Shown here piece by piece: positions 1 through 10,100 of a stretch of 64,000 nucleotides of DNA (positions within the stretch are counted from its first letter, which is position 1; each line of letters opens with the position of its first letter). The notes under the pieces are model-generated. The model was not told the DNA's origin and did no database searches. It saw only the letters and a list, made by a program, of their open reading frames with translations. The stretch is from Bacteroidota bacterium (GTDB taxonomy: Bacteria > Bacteroidota > Bacteroidia > Chitinophagales > Chitinophagaceae). The position numbers were made by a program, and so were the translations under genes. Location: NCBI GenBank assembly GCA_023386045.1, contig JAEWKK010000026.1:21128-85127 (forward strand). The letters run 5' to 3'.

Positions 1-1014
1 TGCCATATCATTCTTCTCTTCTTCGCGGATCTTTGGCAATTCAGGAGCTTCATCCTGCAGGTAAATTTTTTCTCCGGCCTTTGGCTCCATGCCAGATTCA
101 AGAGAATTATAAGCCATCAGGATGTCAAGCCTGATCCCTTCTTTTTGTGCGATCTCATAAATGGTCTCGCCTTCTTCCACCACATGAAATTCAGTAGCAC
201 CAAGTTTTCTTTTACGCTGGATGTAAATCAGCCTGTCTTCGGCAGTTACATCTTCTTCCTTCATATCATTGAAATCAAAAAGCTTTGAAAGATCCAGGCG
301 ATGTTCTTCAGCGATCTTCAAATAAGAAGTGCCCTTGGGTACCAAGATTACTTTTGTGCGATTGATCTTAAAAACACCTGTTGGATAAACCAGCTTCAGA
401 TCTTTTTGAGGCTGCTTTGCCAGCTGTGAAGTTTCAGATTTTACAACAGTGGTATTGCTGGCCCAGACAAGTCCATTTTCATCAGGTGCTTTTTTATTCA
501 TGGCGATCAATGAATAATCCTGGAGATTATAATCTTCAATGAGCTTGATCAGGATCTGGGGATACTTTGGGTTGGTGGCATAACCTGCTTTTTTCAAACC
601 ATAAGCCCAGGCCTTGTAATCCAGCGGGTCCAGTTTAAAAAGCGAAGCATAGTAAGGACGATATTTCAGAAAATCTGAATGGTCCTTGTATGACTGAATC
701 GGATCATCGTATTTGCGGAAGCATTCTCCCCTGGCATCATCATCATGATAAACTTTTTCACCAGTCCACTCGGTTTTGCATTTGATGCCAAAATGATTGT
801 TTGATTTTGTAACAAGGTCACTGGTACCGGCTCCTGTTTCATGAATGCCCTGGGCCAGCGTGATGGATGCAGGAACACCGGTGCGCTGCATTTCTTCCAT
901 CGCTATGTCCTTGTATTTGCTGATATAATTCCTGATGACTTCTGAACTCTGGGCATAGAGTTGCTGTCCTGTAACAGCCAGAAGTAAGGTGGTTGAGAGA
1001 ATGAGTTTTTTCAT
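1..1014 (-). CDS. Glucosaminidase-domain protein with LysM repeats, partial
   Basis: The gene runs off the left edge; 338 codons are visible from an ATG at 1014. The translation opens with a lipid-type or Sec signal peptide (MKKLILSTTLLLAVTG, then QLYAQ). A glucosaminidase (GH73, FlgJ-like) domain follows at about residues 25-165, with ITLAQGIHETGAGTSDL holding the catalytic-type Glu and NNHFGIKC after it. Two LysM-like segments come next (about 215-260 and 270-315, the latter with HVVEEGETIYEIAQKEGI). The family cleaves peptidoglycan glycan strands in the periplasm, and LysM binds peptidoglycan. It lies 28 bp downstream of the O-methyltransferase on the same strand, so it is probably the last visible gene of a three-gene operon. 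The C-terminus is not seen. Confidence 0.9.
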   Translation of the reverse strand, partial: MKKLILSTTLLLAVTGQQLYAQSSEVIRNYISKYKDIAMEEMQRTGVPASITLAQGIHETGAGTSDLVTKSNNHFGIKCKTEWTGEKVYHDDDARGECFRKYDDPIQSYKDHSDFLKYRPYYASLFKLDPLDYKAWAYGLKKAGYATNPKYPQILIKLIEDYNLQDYSLIAMNKKAPDENGLVWASNTTVVKSETSQLAKQPQKDLKLVYPTGVFKINRTKVILVPKGTSYLKIAEEHRLDLSKLFDFNDMKEEDVTAEDRLIYIQRKRKLGATEFHVVEEGETIYEIAQKEGIRLDILMAYNSLESGMEPKAGEKIYLQDEAPELPKIREEEKNDMA

Positions 1015-1042
1015 GGATTGTTAAGCTTTTCTTCCTTCACGG

Positions 1043-1681
1043 TCAACATTTCCTTATCAAAAGCAATCCGTCTCTTACTGGCAACAATACTTTTTCAATA
1101 TCGGTTCTTGATTGCACAAAATCATTGAATGCCTGAATTGCTTTTGCGTTCTTTCCCTTTATTTCAGGGGTCAGCACCTGTCCGTGAAAGAGCACGTTGT
1201 CCGCTAAAATAAAGCCATTTGGCCTTAGTTTCGGGAAAACGAGGTTAAAATAACTGATATAATTTTCCTTATCTGCGTCTATAAAAACTAAATCCCAACA
1301 TTCTTCGAGTTCACCGATAATTTTCAACGCGTCACCGATATGTATTATTATTTTTTTTGAGAAAATACTTCGGTCAAAATAGTCTTTTGCCCTTTGTGCA
1401 TCATCCTCCCTCAATTCAATCGTATGCAGCATTCCTTCTTCTTCGAGGCCTTTTGCCAGGCACAGGGCACTGTACCCTGTAAATGTTCCTATCTCAAGTA
1501 TGCGCCGCGGTTTGATCATGGCGCTGATCATGGCCAGAAGTTGCCCCTGCAAATGGCCGCTCAGCATATGCGCATGAGCGTGATGAAGATAGGTTTCTTC
1601 AGCAATTTCTTTCAGCAACCCGTCTTCTGCCGTAGTATAATGTTCGGCATATTGTTGTGCCAGTGGGTGAATGATATCCAT
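1043..1681 (-). CDS. SAM-dependent O-methyltransferase (caffeoyl-CoA OMT-like)
   Basis: This 212-residue protein is the usual length for the bacterial O-methyltransferase family 3 (caffeoyl-CoA/catechol OMT-like). The SAM-binding motif is ILEIGTFTGYSALCLAKGL at about residues 61-79, and the metal/substrate motif is DLVFIDADKENY around residue 130. A later ADNVLFHG is also typical. The natural acceptor cannot be told from sequence. The start codon at 1679-1681 overlaps the stop of the upstream symporter gene by one base (TAATG on the coding strand), which suggests translational coupling. The next gene downstream is the glucosaminidase. Confidence 0.88.
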   Translation of the reverse strand: MDIIHPLAQQYAEHYTTAEDGLLKEIAEETYLHHAHAHMLSGHLQGQLLAMISAMIKPRRILEIGTFTGYSALCLAKGLEEEGMLHTIELREDDAQRAKDYFDRSIFSKKIIIHIGDALKIIGELEECWDLVFIDADKENYISYFNLVFPKLRPNGFILADNVLFHGQVLTPEIKGKNAKAIQAFNDFVQSRTDIEKVLLPVRDGLLLIRKC

Positions 1682-3207
1682 TAGTTTTTCCCGGGAATAG
1701 TGGCAGGTCCTTCCGTGCGTTCGGCATCCATGGCTATTGGTCCACCCTTGTCAGATGAGATTAGGAACAGCCCAAGATAAACAAGAAGACCATTGATGAT
1801 GATGAGTTCCAGACCTATTTCAAAGTTTCCAAAAATCTCTTTCTGGTATTTGTCAAGAAGGAAACAAATCAACGGTGCAGCAATAGCAATAATGGGCACA
1901 TATTTATCCTGCACTCTTCTTTTTGTAAGGATGCCAAAAGCAAACAATCCTAACAAAGGTCCATACGTATAGCCGGCCACTTTAAGGATCACCCCAATCA
2001 TACTTCCGCTATTGATCCAGTAAAAGACCATTACAAAAACCAAAAACACAAAAGCAAAAACAAGATGCACAGTTTTCCTGATCCTGTTTTTATCCTTATC
2101 TGTCCAGTCTTCCCTTCTTTTTAATCCAAGTATATCAATACAGAAAGAGGAGGTCAGCGCAGTGATGGCTCCATCAGCGCTGGGAAAGAGTGCCGATATC
2201 AAGGCTATAATGAAGATGACTGAAATTACCGTGGGTACGCCTTCTCCCAATGCAATAGTGGGGAATAACCGGTCGGGACGAGCTGTAATGCCATTTTGCG
2301 TGGCATAGAGATATAGCAATCCACCCAGAAAAAGGAAGAGCAAAACCACCACGGCCTGAATCAGGGAAAAAGTGATCATGTTCTTCTGTGAATCCTTTAA
2401 TGTACGTACACTGATGTTCTTCTGCATCATCTCCTGGTCCATACCAGTCATGGTAATGGTGATGAAAGCACCCGCAAGCACCTGTTTGAAGAAAAACAAA
2501 CTGCTGTTTGGATTTGAAATAAACATCCTGGTGAATCCCGAATCTGTCATTTGTGAAAGTCCTTCCCCGAAACCAAGGTTAAGAGAACTCAGGATCCAGA
2601 TCACGCATATCACCAGTCCTATTAGCATACCTGTGGTTTGTAGCATGTCGGTCCACACAATGGTTTTTACACCTCCTTCATAAGTATACAAAAGGATCAT
2701 TAACAGAATGATGAGCGTAGTGACCCAGAAAGGAATTCCATAGCTGGCAAGAATGGAATCCTGGAGAATGGCCACTACCAGGTACAAACGTGCTGTAGCA
2801 CCCAGGGTTCTTGAAAGGATAAAGAAAGAAGCGCCTGTTTTATAGGAAACAAATCCCAATCTTTTACTCAGGTAATTATAAATAGACGTCAGGTTGAGCC
2901 GGTAATAAAGAGGCAGCAAAACAAAAGCGATAATAAAATAACCGATCACATAACCGATCACGATCTGGAAATAGGTAAATGCTTCGAAGCCACCATGAAA
3001 AGGTTTTCCAACAGCACCGGGAACGCTTACAAAGGTGACACCACTAAGTGAAGTACCGATCATCCCAAACGCAACTACCATCCAGTTGGAACTCTTATTG
3101 CCAATGAAAAAAGATTCATTGTTGGCATTACGGGAGGTATAATAGGCAACTACCAGGAGGATCACGAAATATCCAACAACAAAGGACAACAAAAGGGCTG
3201 GCGACAT
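1681..3207 (-). CDS. Sodium:solute symporter (SSS family)
   Basis: This 508-residue integral membrane protein has about 13 hydrophobic segments. It shows SSS-family (SLC5-like) features: an early glycine-rich stretch AFGMIGTSLSGVTFVSVPG, then YFIIAFVLLPLYYRLNLTSIYNYL, and FIIALISALFPSADGAITAL in the core. The family imports solutes such as sugars, amino acids, vitamins or anions with Na+ across the inner membrane; the substrate is not predictable here. It heads a minus-strand operon with the O-methyltransferase (1-bp overlap). Only 88 bp separate it from the divergent LOG-family gene, so both promoters must lie there. Confidence 0.9.
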   Translation of the reverse strand: MSPALLLSFVVGYFVILLVVAYYTSRNANNESFFIGNKSSNWMVVAFGMIGTSLSGVTFVSVPGAVGKPFHGGFEAFTYFQIVIGYVIGYFIIAFVLLPLYYRLNLTSIYNYLSKRLGFVSYKTGASFFILSRTLGATARLYLVVAILQDSILASYGIPFWVTTLIILLMILLYTYEGGVKTIVWTDMLQTTGMLIGLVICVIWILSSLNLGFGEGLSQMTDSGFTRMFISNPNSSLFFFKQVLAGAFITITMTGMDQEMMQKNISVRTLKDSQKNMITFSLIQAVVVLLFLFLGGLLYLYATQNGITARPDRLFPTIALGEGVPTVISVIFIIALISALFPSADGAITALTSSFCIDILGLKRREDWTDKDKNRIRKTVHLVFAFVFLVFVMVFYWINSGSMIGVILKVAGYTYGPLLGLFAFGILTKRRVQDKYVPIIAIAAPLICFLLDKYQKEIFGNFEIGLELIIINGLLVYLGLFLISSDKGGPIAMDAERTEGPATIPGKN

Positions 3208-3295
3208 AAATTATCTTTTGGTAAAGAATGAACTGCAAACATCAGTATTTTTTGAAGATAGAAAAATTTGACTTCCTTTTGCGGAAATCATATGT

Positions 3296-3838
3296 ATGAA
3301 CCCAATTAAAAGAGTGGCCATATTCTGCGGATCAAAAACAGGTGAGAAAGAAATCTATGCACAACATGCAGTTGAATTTGCTTCACTGCTTGCAAAATAT
3401 AAAATTGAACTGGTGTATGGTGGCGGTAAAAAAGGTCTCATGGGCATTGTAGCAGACACAGTAATGCAACAGGATGGTATAGTTAGAGGAGTCATACCTA
3501 AAGTGCTTACCGAATGGGAACACCAGCACGACAGTCTGAGTGAATTACTGGTGGTGGATGACATGCACATCCGCAAAAGAAAAATGTATGAGCTTTGTGA
3601 TGCGGCGATGATTCTTCCCGGAGGTTTTGGTACGCTGGATGAATTGTTTGAAATACTGACATGGAACCAGCTTTCCATTCACGATAAACAGGTCTTCATG
3701 CTGAACAGCGGTGGGTTTTATGATCTTCTGCTCAAGCATATGAATTTTCTGGCAGCAGAAGGTTTTTTATGGGGTGAATTAGAAAACCAGGTGACTGTTA
3801 TTGACTCCCCATCAGCATTTGAAAAATACATCAGCTGA
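3296..3838 (+). CDS. TIGR00730/LOG family Rossmann-fold protein
   Basis: This 180-residue protein carries the family hallmark PGGFGTLDELFE (PGGxGTxxE) at about residues 107-118 and an N-terminal nucleotide-binding pattern (VAIFCGSKTG, then VYGGGKKGLMG). Members are LOG-type cytokinin riboside 5'-monophosphate phosphoribohydrolases or related AMP/nucleotide hydrolases. Which nucleotide is used here cannot be told. The gene is monocistronic, divergent from the symporter. Its stop (3836-3838) abuts the stop of the next, convergent gene at 3839 with no spacer. Confidence 0.88.
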   Translation: MNPIKRVAIFCGSKTGEKEIYAQHAVEFASLLAKYKIELVYGGGKKGLMGIVADTVMQQDGIVRGVIPKVLTEWEHQHDSLSELLVVDDMHIRKRKMYELCDAAMILPGGFGTLDELFEILTWNQLSIHDKQVFMLNSGGFYDLLLKHMNFLAAEGFLWGELENQVTVIDSPSAFEKYIS

Positions 3839-4450
3839 TTATCGTTGCCTTCCCTGGAATAAGGGAACATTGATACCAGCCCTGATGAGTGGTAATGATC
3901 TTCCCAAATTATCAGTGTAAGGAGAGTTTTCGTTTTTCAGAATATCGAACAATATAGCGATATAGGCATAGGGTGATTTGTTATCGGGATCCCTGCCAGT
4001 TGTATAACCGCCACCAACCAGCAAACTGGTAGCAGAAACTTTATTGGTTTCGGAAAGGCCACTATTTGGAGGTGGTATGTATTTTAACCTGATCCAGTTG
4101 TACTCTACTTGTCCCTGGGCAAAAAGAAAGCGCACCGGGAAGAGCCTGAGAAATACACCTCCACCATAAATGGTTTGCCTCAACTTATCATTGACATAAT
4201 AATAATCACGGTAAGAAGTATAGGTATAATTGCCAAGAATGCCGGCATCGGCCCAGCGGTTAAGACTGTAACCAAAGACAGGGTTGGCACCCACCAGGAA
4301 AGCATTATTGAAAAAAGAAAGAGAGATGCTTCCTCCTGTAAATAAATTTTCTTTCTTAAATCCTTTTTTCTCTTCTTCAGCAGGTTCCTCCTGTGCCAGG
4401 GCTTGAAAAGCCATCAATACAGGAACTACAAACAGGAAAAGTTTTTTCAT
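3839..4450 (-). CDS. Putative outer-membrane beta-barrel protein
   Basis: The gene encodes 203 residues with a clear signal peptide (MKKLFLFVVPVLMAFQALAQ) followed by a short charged Glu/Lys segment. Amphipathic beta-strands follow, with alternating aromatic residues (FTGGSISLSFFNNAFLVGAN, VFLRLFPVRFLFAQGQVEYN, SPYAYIAILFDIL). This resembles the small outer-membrane beta-barrel proteins common in Bacteroidota, for which no activity is known. It is convergent with and directly abutting the LOG-family gene. It may share a transcript with the FAD oxidase, whose stop is 67 bp upstream of its start. Confidence 0.7.
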   Translation of the reverse strand: MKKLFLFVVPVLMAFQALAQEEPAEEEKKGFKKENLFTGGSISLSFFNNAFLVGANPVFGYSLNRWADAGILGNYTYTSYRDYYYVNDKLRQTIYGGGVFLRLFPVRFLFAQGQVEYNWIRLKYIPPPNSGLSETNKVSATSLLVGGGYTTGRDPDNKSPYAYIAILFDILKNENSPYTDNLGRSLPLIRAGINVPLFQGRQR

Positions 4451-4517
4451 TGCTAACGTATTAAATAAAGTCTTTCAAACCCATTCTATCAAAGATTCAA
4501 ATCTAAATCGCTCTCCA

Positions 4518-5981
4518 TCATGCATCGAATATTTTACCGGCATTGAGGATGTTATTTGGATCAAATATTTTTTTGATCTCCCGCATCAGGCGCATCTGCA
4601 CTTCATCGAAAACTATGGGCAGGTATTCTTTCTGCACCAAACCTATCCCATGTTCACCACTGATAGTGCCTCCCAGTTTTTTTACCAGTTCAAAAATTTC
4701 TATAATGCCATTTTTAAGAGAACCATTCCATTGTTCTTCTGTTAGATCTCCCCTGATAATGTTGACATGAAGATTGCCATCACCAGCATGCCCATAACAA
4801 ACAGAATGAAATCCATATTTTTTACCGATCTCTTTAACGCCCTTCAATAATACCGGAAGTTCTGCACGGGGCACTACAGTATCCTCTTCTTTATAAACCG
4901 AATGAGACTTAACCGCTTCCCCCACTCTTCTCCGAAGTTTCCATAATTCAGCCTTTTGTTGCGCATCATCAGCAAACAGGATCTCTCCGCAATCAAAACG
5001 CATAACCTGTTCGGCGATGCCTTCGATATCTTTCATCAGCACATCCATATCATTACCATCCACTTCAATCAACAGGTGAGCCTGGATATCATCTTCAATG
5101 GCTACAATGGAGTTGTCAACAAATCGCATCACCCAATCAAGTGCATCACGTTCCATGAATTCCATGGCACTAGGCACATAGCCTGCTGTGAATATGGCGC
5201 TCACGGCGGCACAGGCATTTTCTGCTTTCCTGAAAGGAACCAGCATCAGCAGGTCATACTTTGGCAATGGAATCAGTTTCAAAACTGCCTTGGTTACAAT
5301 GCCAAGCGTACCCTCACTTCCTACTATTAACTGTGTAAGATTATAACCGGTAGCATTCTTTAAAACATTCGCACCTGTCCAGGTGATCTCGCCTGTAGGG
5401 AGCACTACTTCAAGGTTGAGCACATAATCTTTTACAACACCATATTTCACTGCTTTGGGGCCACCACTGTTTTCAGCAATATTGCCCCCGATCATACAGG
5501 AACCTCTGCTGCTTGGATCAGGAGGATAAAACAAACCTTTGGCTTTTACAGCATCCTGTAATACTTCGGTGATTACACCAGGCTCGGTTATTACCTGCAG
5601 GTTGCGATCATCAATATCAATAATTCGGTTCAGCCTTTCTATTGAAAGAAGTACACCTCCCAAATGTGGAAGTGCTCCACCACTAAGTCCCGTACCTGCA
5701 CCACGGGGTGTAACTGGTATGAGATGCTGGTTGCAAATTTTCAATATCTCACTGATCTCCCGGGCACTTCCCGGCCTGATCACCACATCGGGTAAATAAT
5801 GCAGGTCTTCGGTTTCATCATGCGCATACTGATTCAGAACTTCTTCATCAACAAATACATTTTCCTTTCCGGAAATTAAAATAAAAGCTTCCAGATGTTC
5901 GATAGCTAGAGAAGTCCTGGCAGCACTGATCATTGTAAAAATTGTTTGTGTAAAAATCGGTGAAAGTTGAGAAGTGAGCAA
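4518..5981 (-). CDS. FAD-linked oxidase, GlcD/D-lactate dehydrogenase type
   Basis: This 487-residue protein has a PCMH-type FAD-binding domain (about 60-240; VVIRPGSAREISEILKIC, PVTPRGAGTGLSGGALP, GGNIAENSGGPKAVKYG) and an FAD-oxidase C-terminal domain (about 245-483; CYGHAGDGNLHVNI and GTISGEHGIGLVQKEYLP). The family oxidises 2-hydroxy acids such as glycolate or D-lactate; no separate GlcE/GlcF subunit is present nearby. The first 16 residues look unlike the family, so a second in-frame ATG at 5933 (MISAARTSLAIEHLEAF) may be the true start. Substrate assignment is inference. Confidence 0.88.
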   Translation of the reverse strand: MLTSQLSPIFTQTIFTMISAARTSLAIEHLEAFILISGKENVFVDEEVLNQYAHDETEDLHYLPDVVIRPGSAREISEILKICNQHLIPVTPRGAGTGLSGGALPHLGGVLLSIERLNRIIDIDDRNLQVITEPGVITEVLQDAVKAKGLFYPPDPSSRGSCMIGGNIAENSGGPKAVKYGVVKDYVLNLEVVLPTGEITWTGANVLKNATGYNLTQLIVGSEGTLGIVTKAVLKLIPLPKYDLLMLVPFRKAENACAAVSAIFTAGYVPSAMEFMERDALDWVMRFVDNSIVAIEDDIQAHLLIEVDGNDMDVLMKDIEGIAEQVMRFDCGEILFADDAQQKAELWKLRRRVGEAVKSHSVYKEEDTVVPRAELPVLLKGVKEIGKKYGFHSVCYGHAGDGNLHVNIIRGDLTEEQWNGSLKNGIIEIFELVKKLGGTISGEHGIGLVQKEYLPIVFDEVQMRLMREIKKIFDPNNILNAGKIFDA

Positions 5982-6089
5982 GTTTGATTCTATGTTGATC
6001 TCTCATTTCAATTGCAATGGCGGTGTATAAACAACCTGCTATTCAATCTTTCATAGTAAGATCTGTAACCAAATTTTTATTTCCAAACC

Positions 6090-7130
6090 TCAATAAGAAG
6101 TACGGAATGTAGGACAAGGCGTTACTCTTTTCACGTTGGGATTCAGCACACCCTGCTTGATCAGGGAAAATTCAAACGCACCTCGAGAGTTATTGTAATT
6201 TTTCAGTGTGGACATGGTGGCATCATAACTGAAGGTGAAAGTATAATCGTTATAACCCAGACCTACCATTGGAATGATGGCCTCTTTGTGACGATAATAC
6301 GCTCCGCCTATGAGTTGGTATGTACCATCGCCTGAAAGATTGTAATGCGCAGTTAATCCACCTACAAGTTCAGAAACATTGGCCTGCCTGGTGTAATAAA
6401 CATTGGGGTTGATGATCACCTGGTCATTCAGCTTGATGCTTGCGTTCATAAATCCGATGTAACGCCTGGGAACACGGTTGCTGATGCTGTCATTGGAAAA
6501 AAATGATTCCTGCGGCATGTTCACATGGTGAACAGAAAAGCCGGTATTCAGGTAAATATTTTCTGTTGGAAAATAAGCATAGTTCATTCCTACCTGCAAA
6601 TCAAGATAACTGGTGCTGGTATTATTGAGCACTGCGGAAGTAGGTAGTTTGTTATCAAAGAATTTACCATCAAACTGGTCGGGGAATTTAAGATTAGCCG
6701 TATTGATCTGTTTATTGGCATAACCAGCATTAAAACCCAGGCTTAATAAACTGGAATAGCCCAGCATCTGGTGATAGGCTATGGAACCATAAACTTTTGT
6801 AGAAGTAAGATTTCCACTTCCTGCCACGTCGCGAAGAATAACAGCACCCAGTCCTACCCAGCCATTCTCGATCCTGTCCTTCATAAGCTGAACATCACCA
6901 AAAGCACTCATGGTTTTGTAAGGAACAGTCATGATGGAAGACCACTGGTTGCGGTAATTGATACCAAGCCTGTAATCTCCATCCGGAATAAATCCCGTAT
7001 TGGCAGGATTGGTGGTTAATGGCGAATTAAAGAACTGCGAAAAATGAAGGTCCTGGGAATAGCTGCTGGCAGCAATTACAAAACTGCTGGCAAGAACTAC
7101 TAATTTTTTATATCGTTTGATCAGACCCAT
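6090..7130 (-). CDS. Type IX secretion membrane protein, PorP/SprF family
   Basis: The 346-residue product opens with a signal peptide (about 1-25) and the family-typical QDLHFSQFFNSPLTTNPANTG, followed by DYRLGINYRNQWSSI. The rest alternates short hydrophobic strands as in an outer-membrane barrel and ends near residue 340. PorP/SprF proteins are outer-membrane partners of T9SS clients that carry a type B (gliding-associated) C-terminal domain. It lies 51 bp downstream of just such a client (7182-10808), on the same strand, matching the arrangement known from sprB/sprF in Flavobacterium johnsoniae. Pairing of these two proteins is therefore likely. Confidence 0.92.
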   Translation of the reverse strand: MGLIKRYKKLVVLASSFVIAASSYSQDLHFSQFFNSPLTTNPANTGFIPDGDYRLGINYRNQWSSIMTVPYKTMSAFGDVQLMKDRIENGWVGLGAVILRDVAGSGNLTSTKVYGSIAYHQMLGYSSLLSLGFNAGYANKQINTANLKFPDQFDGKFFDNKLPTSAVLNNTSTSYLDLQVGMNYAYFPTENIYLNTGFSVHHVNMPQESFFSNDSISNRVPRRYIGFMNASIKLNDQVIINPNVYYTRQANVSELVGGLTAHYNLSGDGTYQLIGGAYYRHKEAIIPMVGLGYNDYTFTFSYDATMSTLKNYNNSRGAFEFSLIKQGVLNPNVKRVTPCPTFRTSY

Positions 7131-7181
7131 TTGTAAATTTTCATCATTCCGGGAATCATTTTACTGATCCCCAAAGTGGTT

Positions 7182-10100
7182 TTACCTGATTAAGGTTATG
7201 TCGCCGGTTTTAGTTGTTTTAGTTCCATCACTGAATTCCACATCAAGGGTGTAGGCATATACATCCATTGGAAGCAGCTTACCTTTATAATATCCATTCC
7301 AGCCCATGTTCTTTGTTGTTGATTCAAAGACCTTCTCTCCCCACCGGGCGTAGATGGTAAATTTCATCTTTGCAATTCCAAAGCCACGCACATACACCAC
7401 GCTGTTCGGACCCGCCTGCCCTGGCGTAAATGCATTAGGCACATCTACCGCAGCATCTATCAGTGCCTGCACTGGCTTACAGATGGTATCAGCACAACCT
7501 GCTGTATTGTAAGCAATGAGACAGGCATTGAAAGTTCCCGTAGCATTGTATTCGTGTTGAACAATTTCTCTTGTAGTGGTGATCAGGGAATCGCCATCAC
7601 CAAACAGCAATTTGAAACGAATAGCGTCAGCACTTGATAAATTGGTAAAAGATATCGGTGTATTCACTGAAGGCGGTTGTGGTGCAGCAGAGAAATCAGC
7701 CACAGGAATATCATATACCGTGATGGTCATCCTGGTGGTATCTGTTATGTTGCAGGTACCGGAATCAATAGCGATCAGTGTGATGGTATATGTTCCAGGA
7801 TTATTATAAAGATGTGTAGGGCTTACTACATTGGACGGTGCAGAGCCATCACCAAAATCCCAGATAAACTGCCCGCCGGCATCACTGGTATTGTTGAATT
7901 GCGCGTTGTATGGTGTACATCCGTTAGGTGGTGTTTCGAATTTGGCTTTCACCAGGGCTGCTACCCTAAGCTGCTTCGTAATGGTATCAGGTGAATTACA
8001 ATAACGATCATCGTTTAATACCAGTTTTACATTGTAAGTACCGGCAGAAGCATAATTATGGAATACACTCGCTGTACTGGTGGTTACAGGCGCTGATCCA
8101 TCTCCAAAGATCCAGGTGAAAGATTGCGGTCCAAAAGGAAAGCCTGATGGAGGTACTGAAATATTATCAAAGCGGTATTTGAATGAATCGCAGGGATTCA
8201 GCTTTACCATATTGAAATCAACCACTGCCCGAAGGTCTCCTACATTAATACGGATATAAGATGTATCCCGCATATTGCAGGTAGTGGAGTCAACCGATAC
8301 CAGCATAACCTGGTAGGTTCCAATATTAGTAAACGTATGATTAACTGTTGGTGCAGTTGTGATAACAGGATTGGGAGTAGAGTTATCACCGAAGTACCAT
8401 TCGTAGGTAACACCTGCAGCAATGGTGTCTACAAAATTTACAGTCAGCGGAACACATCCTGCCGTATCTCTTACCTTACCATCAATGATGGATTGAAGTC
8501 CGGCTTTTACACCGGCAAGGTTGAATGCGATCTTCACCATAGCCAGGTTGCAATTGGCAGATGTTGGCTTGTTCACACTCCATACGCCCGGAGTAGTAAA
8601 AGGAAGTCCGCCTGCGGATCCACAGCTGGCGCAAATGGCCTGATAGATCACTCCATCCCTGTCAAACCTGCTCGTACCGCCATCCACGTGATCGCCATAA
8701 GGACCACCTACCTTTCCATAATAGCTTCCGAATAGTTGAGCAGTGGCATTCTTCTTCAATACAAAAAAGTAAAAGTCTTCACCCAGTCCATTAGCAGGAT
8801 TAATATCAGCTGTCGATTTTATTGCATCAGGAGTAACCGGTAGTCCCTGAACACCAGCATTAGGATAAATATCAAGCACCTTACCTCCCCATCCTGAAAC
8901 ATAAACATTCTCGCAACGGTCAACGAGGAAGGCTACCGGTGAAATATCAGGAGCGGGATCACCCTTACCGAATTTTGTTGAATACACATAAGCGGAAAGG
9001 TCTGGTTGTAGTTTGGCGATGAACTGACGGCCATTGGGCTGGTTCCATACACCCGAAGGAGTTACAGGCCAGTTGCCCAGCGTTTGTCCCATCACGTATG
9101 GAAATCCCATCCTGTCGAACTGTATGCCATATATCTGGTCAATGGCATTAGTGCCGAGATAAGTAGTTTTGATAATGGCCGAACCATTATTGGCAATTAT
9201 AGAAACAAAACCATCTGCAGCTCCCTGGTTAGTTGATCCAATGGTACCTGTTGTAGATCCCGGAAGATTGGTGCTTTCGGTTCCACCTGCTATATAAATA
9301 TTTCCGTTAGGTGCGATGGAAACCACATAGGCGGCATCGTTAGCAGAGCCACCAAAATAGCTGCTGAAATTCAGTACTGATAAATTGGAATTGAACTTCA
9401 GGACAACACCATCCTGCAATCCACCTCCCGAAGTTGCCTGGAAAGGAGCCACCATAGGGAAATTGGTAGACTGGGTGCAGGAGGATAAATAAATATTTCC
9501 TGCGGCATCTATATTCACTTCACTTCTTGATTCATCACCATAGTTTCTTTGAAGTGAAAGGGATCCATTGGGCGCACCGCAGGGAGCGATATTGGCTCCG
9601 TCATCTCCTGAACCACCAATACGCACGGAGTTGATGATATCATCTCCATTCGCATTCAACTTGGTAATGGTAATATCCCAGGTGCCGGCTGAATTATTCA
9701 CTAACTGACCAACAGGACCTCTTACAGGATAACCGGATGCACTGGGTGCCAGTGGACTGTTGGTCCTTCCGGCAACAATCAAATTGCCCTGCGGATCAAC
9801 AATCAGGCTTTGTGGCATTTCATTAGCTGATCCTCCGATATAAGTAGCATAAACCCTGTTGGATCCATCGGGTGTCAGCTTGATCACACCAATATCAAAT
9901 CCGTTCACAAAACAACCACTGACGCCGCCACCATAACTGGTTTGGAAAGCACCCGTAGAAACAGGGAATCCGCCACCAAATACAATACCTCCGCCAAACA
10001 TGCTGCCATCGGGACCATAAGTAGCTGTAAAACCCCAGTTGTCTACCTGGCTGCCAGAGAAAGAACAAAAAACAAGCGTTGGATCAATGATCAGCGTAGC

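Noticed and set aside
666..878. 70-codon frame with a Met run
   Set aside because: It is a shadow of the glucosaminidase gene on the same strand; the Met run comes from reading a row of Asp codons in another frame.
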